From assembly GCA_955652155.1 (NCBI GenBank), contig CATPAT010000298.1:1-10834 (forward strand): a stretch of DNA of 10,834 bases, in the 5' to 3' direction. Source of the DNA: an uncultured Chthoniobacterales bacterium (lineage in GTDB: Bacteria > Verrucomicrobiota > Verrucomicrobiia > Chthoniobacterales > UBA10450). This document shows positions 1-7,116 of the stretch, piece by piece (positions within the stretch are counted from its first letter, which is position 1; each line of letters starts with the position of its first letter). The position numbers were made by a program, and so were the translations under genes. The notes under the pieces are model-generated. The model was not told the origin of the DNA and made no database searches. It was given only the letters and a program-made list of their open reading frames with translations.

Positions 1-45
1 ATATTCGCCTTCCGGCGTCGGCGGATTGTGCAAGCGGTCGCTCAT
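1..45 (-). CDS. actF: Alternative complex III subunit ActF, N-terminal fragment (partial)
   Basis: Only the first 15 codons lie in the window; the reading starts MSDRLHNPPTP and runs off the left edge. The ATG (45-43) overlaps the actE stop as ATGA, the same junction type as actA/actB and actC/actD. A GGAGG lies about 10 nt upstream inside the actE end. The fragment is too short for homology. The assignment rests on the canonical act order ABCDEF, in which ActF is the second NrfD-like multi-span quinol:electron-acceptor oxidoreductase subunit, paired with ActC in the membrane. What is seen is an open frame with an overlapping start; the identity is inferred from operon position. Confidence 0.6.
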   Translation of the reverse strand, partial: MSDRLHNPPTPEGEY

Positions 46-800
46 TTCTTGGGCGCCTCCGGTTTGGCTGGCGATTTGTTTTCAGCCGGTTTGGCTTCCG
101 CGGGTTTCGCCTCTGGCGGTTTGTTCTCGGCCGGTTTTTCCAGATCAGCCCGATGTTCTGGCGGGACATCGGCAATCGCCGCGCTTTGGCTTCGTTGCAG
201 TGCACGGAGATAGGCGATGATCGCCCAACGATCGGTAACCATGATATTCGGCCCGTAGGCCATCATCGTGTTCTTGCCGTTTGTGATCGTGTTGAAAATT
301 TCGCCGTCGGCCATTTTGCGGATTCGATCGTCTTGCAAGGTGACGACCGTGGCCAATCCGTGCTGTTTGGCGATGCCGTTGCCGGCAGCGGTCGCGCCGT
401 GACACATCGCGCAGGTAATGTTGAAACGCTCGCGCCCCCGCTCAAGCAATTCCGCCGTCACCGGAACCGGAATTCCGGTTCCCCAATTATTGCCCATTTT
501 ACCGGTGTCGATGTAATCGGGGCCGACACTGAAACCAGCGACGGAGTGAGACTCCGGCGCGCCAGCCGTTTGAGGTTTCGGCATTTCATAACCGATCGGC
601 ACCGTTCCATTGACCGGCATCCGCGATCCCCGGCCGTCCGCAAAAAAATTCAGCGGCGCTTGTGCGCGCACTTTCATTTGTCGCACCATGTCGGGAAAAA
701 TTTCCCATGGCTCATTCGTGCCTTTTTCTCCGCGGAACCCGAGCAGGGCCACGGCCGCGATCGTCAGCAAAAGAGAAATAAGAAGGAAGCCGCGCAACAT
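42..800 (-). CDS. actE: Alternative complex III subunit ActE, monoheme c-type cytochrome
   Basis: The product has 252 residues and is predicted to be the periplasmic monoheme cytochrome c subunit of ACIII, relaying electrons toward the terminal acceptor. One heme motif, CAMCH, lies at residues 130-134. The likely axial Met is in NGKNTMMAYG (M179/M180), followed by a WAIIAYLRALQ helix, a classic class I cytochrome c ending. A hydrophobic N-terminus (about 5-21) acts as signal or anchor. No Cys follows it, so the lipoprotein box reported for some ActE proteins is absent. The last ~32 residues are a Pro/Ala/Lys/Glu-rich tail with imperfect pentads (KPAEN, KPPEA, KPAEA). The ATG at 800 is chosen because GAGGA sits 6 nt upstream and the actD stop lies 2 nt away. 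The frame stays open upstream through actD, but that stretch is antisense-free shadow rather than cytochrome sequence. Confidence 0.93.
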   Translation of the reverse strand: MLRGFLLISLLLTIAAVALLGFRGEKGTNEPWEIFPDMVRQMKVRAQAPLNFFADGRGSRMPVNGTVPIGYEMPKPQTAGAPESHSVAGFSVGPDYIDTGKMGNNWGTGIPVPVTAELLERGRERFNITCAMCHGATAAGNGIAKQHGLATVVTLQDDRIRKMADGEIFNTITNGKNTMMAYGPNIMVTDRWAIIAYLRALQRSQSAAIADVPPEHRADLEKPAENKPPEAKPAEAKPAENKSPAKPEAPKK

Positions 801-802
801 AA

Positions 803-1357
803 TTAGTCCTCGTGCACGACGGTGATGTATTGGCCGCCACTGCGCTCCAGTAACTCGCGCGCTTCCAGTTCGGTAAACCGCGGATCGCGCGCCTCGATCA
901 CCAGGAAAAATCCGTCGTTGGTCACGCGGCTGAAGCGGTCCCAGTTGAAAATCGGGTGATGCGGCCGCGGCAGTCCATTCATGATCAAGACCGCAAAAAA
1001 TGCGGCGAACGCTGAGAAGAGCACGGTCATCTCGAACATGATCGGGAAAAATGCCGGCACCGTTCTCCAATCGTACGGTTTTCCATGAACAATGAGCGGG
1101 TAAAGACCCCAAGACGGGCCAAATTCCACGAGAACCGCGGTGAGCAACCCGGAAATGCCACCGGCAAGGACGACCGCGCTCAACCATGATTTCCCGAGCC
1201 CCATCGCCTCGTCCATCCCGTGGATTGGAAAGGGCGAAAACACATCCCAGCGTTTGAAGCCGGCATCGCGCACCATTTTGGCGGCTTCGTAAAGTGCGGC
1301 TGGGCTCGGATATTCCGCGCCCATTGCATAAACTTCGTGACCGGACGGCGTTCTCAT
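803..1357 (-). CDS. actD: Alternative complex III subunit ActD (DUF3341 family)
   Basis: The product has 184 residues, the usual size for ActD, a small membrane subunit of ACIII with no cofactor. Two hydrophobic segments are visible, at about 57-79 and 100-128, joined by a short loop containing PSWGLYPLIVHGKPYDW. The soluble N-terminal part has the pattern YPSPAALYEAAKMVRDAGFKR and then WDVFSPFPIHGMDEAMG, the typical opening of this family. The C-terminal part, after FNWDRFSRVTNDGFFL, is a small ferredoxin-like soluble segment. The start overlaps the actC stop (ATGA), and GGAG lies 5 nt upstream, so the start is well supported. In ACIII the protein packs beside ActC/ActF; a direct redox role is not expected. 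Confidence 0.93.
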   Translation of the reverse strand: MRTPSGHEVYAMGAEYPSPAALYEAAKMVRDAGFKRWDVFSPFPIHGMDEAMGLGKSWLSAVVLAGGISGLLTAVLVEFGPSWGLYPLIVHGKPYDWRTVPAFFPIMFEMTVLFSAFAAFFAVLIMNGLPRPHHPIFNWDRFSRVTNDGFFLVIEARDPRFTELEARELLERSGGQYITVVHED

Positions 1358-2802
1358 GTCCGCTCCATTCCACCCGCTGCGACGGGATGATGTCCGTTAG
1401 GCGAATGCGCGTGCGCGTCCGCTTCCGGCAAAACGATTTTCACTTCCGACATCGCGATCATCGGCAGGAACCGGACGAACAACAGGAAGAGAGACGTGAA
1501 AATCCCGAGCGTGCCGACGAACGTCCAGATATCGACCCAGGTTGGAACAAAAATTCCCCACGAGGACGGAATGAAATCGCGATGGAGTCCACCGACGATG
1601 ATGATGAAACGCTCGAACCACATGCCGGCGTTGACGCACATGCAAACAAAGTAGACGACGAGAATGTTTCGCCGGCACCAGCGGAACCAGAAAAGCTGCG
1701 GCGAAAGAATATTACAAAACAACATGCCGGTCCACCAATACCACCAGTAGGGACCGAGGACGCGGTTCCAAAACGCGAACCGCTCGTAAGCGTTGCCGCT
1801 ATACCAGGCTACGAAAAATTCCATCACGTAGGCGTAACTGACGAACGAGCCGGTCAGCAAAATGATCTTCGCCATCTTGTCGATGTGCTGCGGCGTGATG
1901 ATGTCGTGGAGTTTGAAAATCGCGCGCGCGGGAATCAGCAGCGTCAGCACCATGGCGAAACCGCCGAAAATCGCGCCCGCGACAAAGTAGGGCGGGAAAA
2001 TTGTCGTGTGCCATGTCGGCAAGATTGACGCCGCGAAGTCGAACGACACCACGCTGTGGACTGAGAGCACCAGCGGGGTGGAAAGGCCGGCCAGGAGGAG
2101 ATACGCCATTTCATAATGACGCCAGTTACGGTTTGAGCCGCGCCAACCGCATGCGAAGACGCCAAAGAGAAACTTTCTAATCTTCGTGGTCGCGCGATCG
2201 CGCAACGTCGCCAGGTCAGGAATCAGTCCAGTGTACCAAAACAAAACCGAGACCGTGAAATAGGTCGAGACCGCGAACACGTCCCACATCAACGGGCTGC
2301 GGAAATTTGGCCAAATGCCGTAATTGTTTGGGACCGGAGCGAGATACCACGCCATCCAAACGCGGCCGACGTGGACACCGGGAAAGATTGCGGCGCACAT
2401 CACTGCGAAGAGCGTCATCGCTTCGGCCGAACGATTGATCGACGTCCGCCATTTCTGTCGGAGCAAAAATAAAATGGCGGAAATGAGCGTACCAGCGTGT
2501 CCGATACCGATCCAAAAAACGAAATTCGTGATGTCCCATGCCCACCCAACCGGAATATTATTTCCCCAAGTTCCGACCCCGGTAGAAATTTGGTAGCCGA
2601 GACAGAACAAACCGAACATCGCTATCGTACCCGTGATCGTAAAACAAACCCACCACCAGCGCGGTGCGCGGTCCTCGACCACACCCGAGATGCGCTCCGT
2701 GATCCAACTGAAATTGCGCCGATTCAACACCAGCGGCGGGCGCGCCAGCGGCCGATCCGCGGTGGTCGCAGCTTCTTCCTGCACTGTGGGCCAGTCGTTC
2801 AT
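1354..2802 (-). CDS. actC: Alternative complex III subunit ActC, NrfD/PsrC-like quinol-site membrane subunit
   Basis: The product has 482 residues from the ATG at 2802 and is the polytopic subunit that, with ActB, is thought to form the quinol oxidation site and a possible proton path of ACIII. About ten hydrophobic segments are visible. Recognisable family stretches are LVLNRRNFSWITERIS (25-39), the GHAGTLISAILFLLRQKWR region (101-119), IFPGVHVGRVW (139-149), NFRSPLMWDVFAVSTY, the SVHSVVSFDFAAS helix and the RFIIIVGGLHRDFIPSSWG end. The C-terminus has a short His-rich tail (HAHSPNGHH, about 464-472). The ATG at 2802 begins at the usual distance before PLVLNRRNF, but has no properly spaced ribosome site: AGGG directly abuts it. 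The frame stays open upstream to a TTG at 2934 because the heptamer repeats there have no stops, so an N-terminal extension from a TTG cannot be fully excluded. Confidence 0.93.
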   Translation of the reverse strand: MNDWPTVQEEAATTADRPLARPPLVLNRRNFSWITERISGVVEDRAPRWWWVCFTITGTIAMFGLFCLGYQISTGVGTWGNNIPVGWAWDITNFVFWIGIGHAGTLISAILFLLRQKWRTSINRSAEAMTLFAVMCAAIFPGVHVGRVWMAWYLAPVPNNYGIWPNFRSPLMWDVFAVSTYFTVSVLFWYTGLIPDLATLRDRATTKIRKFLFGVFACGWRGSNRNWRHYEMAYLLLAGLSTPLVLSVHSVVSFDFAASILPTWHTTIFPPYFVAGAIFGGFAMVLTLLIPARAIFKLHDIITPQHIDKMAKIILLTGSFVSYAYVMEFFVAWYSGNAYERFAFWNRVLGPYWWYWWTGMLFCNILSPQLFWFRWCRRNILVVYFVCMCVNAGMWFERFIIIVGGLHRDFIPSSWGIFVPTWVDIWTFVGTLGIFTSLFLLFVRFLPMIAMSEVKIVLPEADAHAHSPNGHHPVAAGGMERT

Positions 2803-2804
2803 CC

Positions 2805-2839
2805 CTAAGTTGCTGATTGCTGATTGCTGAGTTGCGATT
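2805..2839 (-). repeat. Heptamer repeat array, minus-oriented (AATCAGC units)
   Basis: Read on the minus strand this is AATCGCA, ACTCAGC, AATCAGC, AATCAGC, AACTTAG: two exact AATCAGC units with degenerate units at both ends. On the plus strand it reads as three exact TTGCTGA copies (2810-2830). It lies immediately in front of the actC ATG and forms the right half of the actB-actC spacer as transcribed. Confidence 0.8.
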
Positions 2840-2903
2840 GCCAAAGATCGACATTCGCCAACGTCTGCAATCCGAAATTGAAAATCGAAAATCGAAAATC
2901 CAT
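2805..2903 (-). CDS. Possible 32-codon mini-ORF bridging actB and actC
   Basis: The ATG at 2903-2901 overlaps the actB stop as TGATG, and a good ribosome site (AGAAGG, 2913-2908) lies 4 nt upstream inside actB. The frame ends at TAG (2807-2805), only 2 nt before the actC ATG. The peptide begins MDFRFSIFNF and ends SNQQSAT; both ends are translations of heptamer repeats, so a functional peptide is unlikely. What is seen is the start, ribosome site and stop geometry. It is inferred that translating this frame could deliver ribosomes to the actC start. It may equally be an accident of a stop-free repeat. Confidence 0.25.
   Translation of the reverse strand: MDFRFSIFNFGLQTLANVDLWQSQLSNQQSAT
2869..2903 (+). 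repeat. Heptamer repeat array, plus-oriented (AATCGAA units)
   Basis: Read on the plus strand this is AATCCGA, AATTGAA, AATCGAA, AATCGAA, AATCCAT. GAAAATC occurs three times exactly at 2880-2900. It shares the AATC core with the array at 2805-2839 but points the opposite way, 29 bp distant. It directly abuts the actB stop codon. Confidence 0.8.
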
Positions 2904-5900
2904 CACGCCTTCTCTCCCGGACACGCCACGCCAATGTTGTCGGCGTCCGGCATCTTCGGATTTGGATTCCGGATCCGCCCCAGATAACTGGTCCGGGTGT
3001 TGACGTTCAAATATTCGAGCAACCGGTAGTTGCGATCCTGCTGTTTCATTTTCGAAACTTTGCTCTCCGGATCTTTGATATCGCCAAAAGTGATCGCTTC
3101 ATGCGGACACGCCTGCGCGCAGGCGCTGGTGAACGAGTCCCGCGGAATGCGAAGATTGTTGCTGGACGCCCCGGCGCGCACATGGGCCGCGATTTTGGCT
3201 TCCTCGATCCGTTGCACGCAGAACGTGCATTTCTCCATCACCCCGCGCATCCGAACCGTGACGTTCGGATTTTTCTGCATCTTGGTGATGTCAGGCGCGC
3301 CTTTTTCGGTGAACGGCGCAACGTATTCCCGGTAAATCCCGAATTCTCCGGCAATTTTCTTTTTGCCGATCGGCCGCTGGTTGTAATCGAAAAAATTGAA
3401 CCGACGAACCTTGAACGGGCAATTGTTTGCGCAATAACGCGTGCCGACGCAACGGTTGTAAGCCATGACGTTGAGGCCGTCCTCGCTGTGAACGGTCGCG
3501 TTGACCGGGCAAACTGTTTCGCACGGCGCGTTCTCGCAGTGCTGGCACATCATTGGTTGATGGACCATTTCAGGATTTTCTGGAAACTCGCCATTGTCTT
3601 CATCGAACGGTTTCGCGCTCGCGTAATAGCGATCGATCCGGAGCCAGTGCATCCACCGGCCATGCGCGACTTGTAGTTTGCCGACGATTGGCACGTTGTT
3701 CTCAGCCTGGCAGGCGATGACACACGCGCTGCAACCGGTGCAAACATTGAGATCGACCGTCATCCCCCATTGCTGGGGCGCGTCCAGCGGCGGATGGCTG
3801 TAGAGCGATGGCATCACGGATTGCGGCTCATCCATCCCGCCGCATTTCTTCACGAACTCGTTGTCTTCGCGGTAACCGTCCAGGGTCGCTTCACGCACCA
3901 CGCCGCGGCCTTCGATGCTCCAATGTTCCTGTGTGCACGAGAGCGGATATTTCTTTCCGACCTTTGTCACGCGCACACTTTCGATGTTCTTGCCGTCGGA
4001 GACTGCGAAATGCGGATTGCTCGCGGTCCGCAGCAGATAGGCATTAAATCCCGATTCATCGGCGATCGGGCCGGTTTTCTTCCGACCGTAGCCAATCGGA
4101 ATCGTGACTGAATTCTCGGCGTGACCGGGCGAAACGTATGCCGCAATTACGAGCTCGCGCCGAATCGGTTGATCGTTCGTGTCTTTCGCAGTGTCGTTAA
4201 TGGAAATTTGAATCAGATCGCCGGTCTCGACATTCAGCGATTTGGCGAAGTTCGGGCTCATCATGGCCGCGTTATCCCAAGTCAGTTTCGTGATCGGGTC
4301 GGGCAATTCCTGGAGCCAGCCGTTGTTGGCGTAACGGCCATCGTCCATCGCGTAACTGCGAACAAAAACGATTTCAGGAGAGTCCGAGGTCGGTGCCGGC
4401 GTTGTTGCCCAAAGCTGGTGGGCCAGCGAAGCCGCGGCGCCACCGTTAAATGACACCGGTCGATCTCGCAACGGAACGTGCGCCGCGAATCCATCCCGTA
4501 AGAATTTCGACCACGCGCTCGGAAGATCGCCAGGCGGTTTCGTGGTACGGAAGGTTTCCTGAACAAGCTCAGGCCCTTCGACTTTCGGGCGGCCGAGCAG
4601 CGCGTTCATCATTTCGATTTCGCTGAGACCGCCGAAGAGCGGCAGAATCATCGGTTGGATCGACAAATACGCGCCGTCCGATGTTAATGCGTCGCCCCAC
4701 GATTCCAAATAATGCGCCAGCGGGACGTGCCATTGGCTGATTGTCGATGTTGCGTCTTCGTGATAGCCAAGCCGCACCACTTCCGGCACTTTTTTTTGCA
4801 GATCGGCCCAATCGAGCGGCGTTTTTTTGTCGGGATCCTGCGCGAGCACGCGCGGCGCGTTGTAAACCGGGTCGCCATCGAAGATGAAAAGCGTTTTTAT
4901 CTCTCCGCGATTCATCCGGTCGGCCAGCTGGAGAATGCTTTTCGTGTTCCGATTGCGCGGAAACTCCCGGACGACAACAGTGCGCCCGATATTTTTGAGC
5001 GCGGAATTCATCGCGTAAGCGAGCAATTGCACAGCGACCGGTTGATGCGCACCCGCGAGCACGATGGTGACGCCCGATTTCGAAACCAGATCGTTGGCCG
5101 CTTCAATCAGCCACTTTTCGTCGAACTCAGCCGTATCGGCGGGCGCGGACAGTGTGGAGAGAAGCGAAAATAGCGCGCCGTCTTTGGTTGCAGCGGCGAT
5201 TTTGCCGGCGAGCAGATAGGTGAAGGCTGGAATCTGGCTGGCAGGACAGCGCAGGCGATGATCGGCCATTGCGCCGGTAATGGTGAACCGGTTCTCAACA
5301 ACGTAGAGTCGGTTCATCGTGTCCTCGGCCGATTTTACGCGGCGCCGCTGGGTGAACGCGCGCGCGCCCGCGAGGTCACCTTCGCCGCAATCGAGAAAAT
5401 CGCTGTCGAGCGCGAGCACGACGTCAGCGCGGTCGAATCGCGGAATCAATCGCACATTTTCACCGAAGCTTGTCCCGGTCGCGTAATTTTGCGCCTCGCT
5501 TAGGCCTGCGTCATAGACACACCACATCATTTTCGGAAACGTTTTCTCCAACTCGGCTCGCAATCTTTCTCGGGTCGGCGAATGCACTTCTTCAACCAGG
5601 AAAGCCAGACCATCTCCGCCTTTCGATCCAACCTGACCCCGCAACTTGTCGATGTAGGCGTCAAACTCACCGCGATTGGAATCTTTGCCGCGATTCACGA
5701 AGCGCCGCGACCGCGCCGGATCGTAAAGATCGAGAACGGAGGCTTGCGCGAATGTGTCGGTGGCTCCGGCGCTGGCGGGATGAAGCGGATTGCCCTCCAC
5801 CTTGATCGGCCGGCCGTCAACGGTGGTTGCGATCAGCGGAATTGCGCCGGTGCGGCGCGGCATCGCTGTGGCGTAGTAAAGAAATTTTCCGGGAATCGTC

Positions 5901-6166
5901 CACTCGGCGCTCTTCGTGAACGGAACGAGGTGCATTTCCGGACGGCGGCAACTCGTTAGACCGAGACCGGCCAACGCCATCGACGCGCCCATCAATTTCA
6001 TGAAATCGCGACGCGACCATTCGTCTTCGCTAATTTCGGAAGCGCCGGCCGGAAATTCGCGCTCCAGCCACTCCCGAAACTCCGGGCTATTGCTGTATTC
6101 GCCGAGACTCCGCCAGTATTTCTTTCCGGTCAGCGGCTCAGGCGGATGTTGAAAGACGCGTTTCAT
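2903..6166 (-). CDS. actB: Alternative complex III subunit ActB, molybdopterin-oxidoreductase-like / Fe-S fusion
   Basis: The product has 1087 residues and is the large periplasmic Fe-S subunit of ACIII, receiving electrons from the quinol site. The N-terminus carries a Tat motif SRRDFMK (51-57), a hydrophobic stretch and a lipobox-like LTSC (70-73), preceded by the family-typical KKYWRSLGEYSNSPEFREW. Residues ~80-790 resemble the molybdopterin oxidoreductase fold, which in characterised ActB proteins holds no Mo cofactor. From ~800 there is an NrfC/DmsB-like module with four cluster motifs: C809-C812-C815-C819; C874-C877-C882-C886; CVGTRYCANNC (C906, C912, C916, with Thr in place of the second Cys, as in a [3Fe-4S] site); and C980-C983 with C1016-C1020. 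That gives three [4Fe-4S] and one [3Fe-4S]. The ATG at 6166 overlaps the actA stop (ATGA); an upstream in-frame extension of 33 residues inside actA is rejected. Runs of A8 and A7 lie within the gene (minus strand, 4790-4797 and 4822-4828). Confidence 0.96.
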   Translation of the reverse strand: MKRVFQHPPEPLTGKKYWRSLGEYSNSPEFREWLEREFPAGASEISEDEWSRRDFMKLMGASMALAGLGLTSCRRPEMHLVPFTKSAEWTIPGKFLYYATAMPRRTGAIPLIATTVDGRPIKVEGNPLHPASAGATDTFAQASVLDLYDPARSRRFVNRGKDSNRGEFDAYIDKLRGQVGSKGGDGLAFLVEEVHSPTRERLRAELEKTFPKMMWCVYDAGLSEAQNYATGTSFGENVRLIPRFDRADVVLALDSDFLDCGEGDLAGARAFTQRRRVKSAEDTMNRLYVVENRFTITGAMADHRLRCPASQIPAFTYLLAGKIAAATKDGALFSLLSTLSAPADTAEFDEKWLIEAANDLVSKSGVTIVLAGAHQPVAVQLLAYAMNSALKNIGRTVVVREFPRNRNTKSILQLADRMNRGEIKTLFIFDGDPVYNAPRVLAQDPDKKTPLDWADLQKKVPEVVRLGYHEDATSTISQWHVPLAHYLESWGDALTSDGAYLSIQPMILPLFGGLSEIEMMNALLGRPKVEGPELVQETFRTTKPPGDLPSAWSKFLRDGFAAHVPLRDRPVSFNGGAAASLAHQLWATTPAPTSDSPEIVFVRSYAMDDGRYANNGWLQELPDPITKLTWDNAAMMSPNFAKSLNVETGDLIQISINDTAKDTNDQPIRRELVIAAYVSPGHAENSVTIPIGYGRKKTGPIADESGFNAYLLRTASNPHFAVSDGKNIESVRVTKVGKKYPLSCTQEHWSIEGRGVVREATLDGYREDNEFVKKCGGMDEPQSVMPSLYSHPPLDAPQQWGMTVDLNVCTGCSACVIACQAENNVPIVGKLQVAHGRWMHWLRIDRYYASAKPFDEDNGEFPENPEMVHQPMMCQHCENAPCETVCPVNATVHSEDGLNVMAYNRCVGTRYCANNCPFKVRRFNFFDYNQRPIGKKKIAGEFGIYREYVAPFTEKGAPDITKMQKNPNVTVRMRGVMEKCTFCVQRIEEAKIAAHVRAGASSNNLRIPRDSFTSACAQACPHEAITFGDIKDPESKVSKMKQQDRNYRLLEYLNVNTRTSYLGRIRNPNPKMPDADNIGVACPGEKA

Positions 6167-6888
6167 CGGTGGCAGGTTTGGCAATTTGTGCTCGGAGCGA
6201 TGTTCCAGCGTTCCTTCAGTGTCTGACCGATCTCCTGCTGCGTCAGATGCTTCTTCTTCGTCCAATCCTCAGTCACGCTTTTTGGCTGTCCGTACTTCGC
6301 TACGAACTCCGCCGGCTTCACATCGACTGGTTTCCAATCGAGATTAAAGATCTGATCGTCGGGCCGGAGAAAATTCTCGGGGTGTCGATGGCACTGGAGA
6401 CACCACGCCATGCTATGCGGTTCGGCTATGGACACCGTCGCCATGTGATTGATCGGGCCATGACAACTGAAACAACTGATGCCGCGATTCACGTGGGCCG
6501 CGTGGTTATAAAAGACGTAATCGACGGTGCGATGGAGCCACACCCATTCAATCGGTTTGCCGGTCTTCCAACTTTGCCGGACCGGCTCGAGCTTCGGATT
6601 GTCCTTTTGCACCTGCGAGTGGCAGTTCATGCAGGTCTGCGTGTTCGGCACATTAGACTGCGCTGCAACTTCGACAAAGCTGTGGCAATAACGGCAATCC
6701 ATTCCGAGTTGGGTCACATGAATATCGTGCGGGAACGGCACCGGCTGGATCGGTTGATAGCCTACCTTGGTATATTTTGGCGTGACGTAATACCACGTGG
6801 CCGCGGTCAATCCGCACGCAATCAAAATACCGGCGATCGCCATTTGCAGCGGCAGCCAGTTCGTCCAGCGTGGAAAGAAATTCGCCAT
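6163..6888 (-). CDS. actA: Alternative complex III subunit ActA, membrane-anchored pentaheme cytochrome c
   Basis: The product has 241 residues and is the first gene of the operon. It is a multiheme cytochrome c (cytochrome c7/NrfH-like class) that mediates electron transfer out of ActB. One N-terminal membrane helix (~13-34) anchors a periplasmic domain. Five CxxCH motifs are seen: CRYCH (65-69), CMNCH (86-90), CFSCH (139-143), CLQCH (163-167) and CQTCH (236-240), the last ending one residue before the C-terminus. Further His residues, such as HDIH (54-57), YNHAAH and EPHSMAW, are candidate distal ligands for bis-His hemes. The start ATG at 6888 has no clear Shine-Dalgarno. Size, heme count and position ahead of actB match ActA. 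The stop overlaps the actB start, indicating translational coupling. Confidence 0.95.
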   Translation of the reverse strand: MANFFPRWTNWLPLQMAIAGILIACGLTAATWYYVTPKYTKVGYQPIQPVPFPHDIHVTQLGMDCRYCHSFVEVAAQSNVPNTQTCMNCHSQVQKDNPKLEPVRQSWKTGKPIEWVWLHRTVDYVFYNHAAHVNRGISCFSCHGPINHMATVSIAEPHSMAWCLQCHRHPENFLRPDDQIFNLDWKPVDVKPAEFVAKYGQPKSVTEDWTKKKHLTQQEIGQTLKERWNIAPSTNCQTCHR

Positions 6889-7116
6889 AAAATCAGCGGA
6901 GGCCCTTTCCGGGCCAACACGGCCGCCAACTTAGAAACGAATTCAAATCACTCTCAGGATGTGCGCGCATCGAAACCATCACTCTATAAATCGAAATTCG
7001 CTCGGCAAAAGAAAACTCGTAGGTTGCATGGCGATCTAAATTCCCGGTAACTCTTCCGATACGGAAAAGTCGTCGTTTCGCAGAATGATCACGTCAAAAC
7101 TTCGGGGAAGCGTCAA
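6889..7116. promoter_or_regulatory. Divergent intergenic region between actA and the amidohydrolase gene
   Basis: These 228 bases must hold the promoters of both the act operon (leftward) and the amidohydrolase gene (rightward). Two short perfect inverted repeats are seen: GGCCC-tttcc-GGGCC (6901-6915), in the actA leader, and TTCCG-ata-CGGAA (7054-7066). A leftward TATAGA (6988-6983) could be a -10 box, but no well-spaced TTGACA-like -35 accompanies it. A rightward TTGCAT (7024-7029) is a weak -35 candidate with a poor -10 (TAACTC). None of the promoter calls is secure. No ORF in the region looks real. Confidence 0.35.
7104..7110 (+). promoter_or_regulatory. Ribosome binding site deciding the GTG start of the amidohydrolase
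   Basis: GGGGAAG ends 6 nt before the GTG at 7117. No ATG exists in frame ahead of the signal peptide, so this site supports the GTG start. Confidence 0.5.

Noticed and set aside
153..806. Plus-strand 217-residue ORF antisense to actE
   Set aside because: It is a shadow of a well-supported cytochrome gene with no motif of its own.
801..1373. Upstream extension of the actE frame (443-residue reading from 1373)
   Set aside because: It runs through actD in another frame and shows no cytochrome-like sequence; ATG 800 has a good ribosome site and the usual ActE N-terminus.
1294..2028. Plus-strand 244-residue ORF
   Set aside because: It is antisense to actC/actD; the low-complexity charged composition (HRDHRQEPDEQQEERRE) is typical of a GC-rich shadow frame.
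2805..2903. CRISPR-like array
   Set aside because: The units are 7 bp with no spacers, so it is a simple tandem array.
3101..3676. Plus-strand 191-residue ORF antisense to the ActB Fe-S module
   Set aside because: The opposite strand carries four complete Fe-S motifs; no support exists for this frame.
6167..6265. 33-residue N-terminal extension of ActB
   Set aside because: It lies wholly inside the actA coding region, is unlike ActB, and the ATGA overlap start at 6166 gives the expected N-terminus.
6169..7050. Plus-strand 293-residue ORF antisense to actA
   Set aside because: The opposite strand encodes a clear pentaheme cytochrome; no domain is recognisable in this frame.
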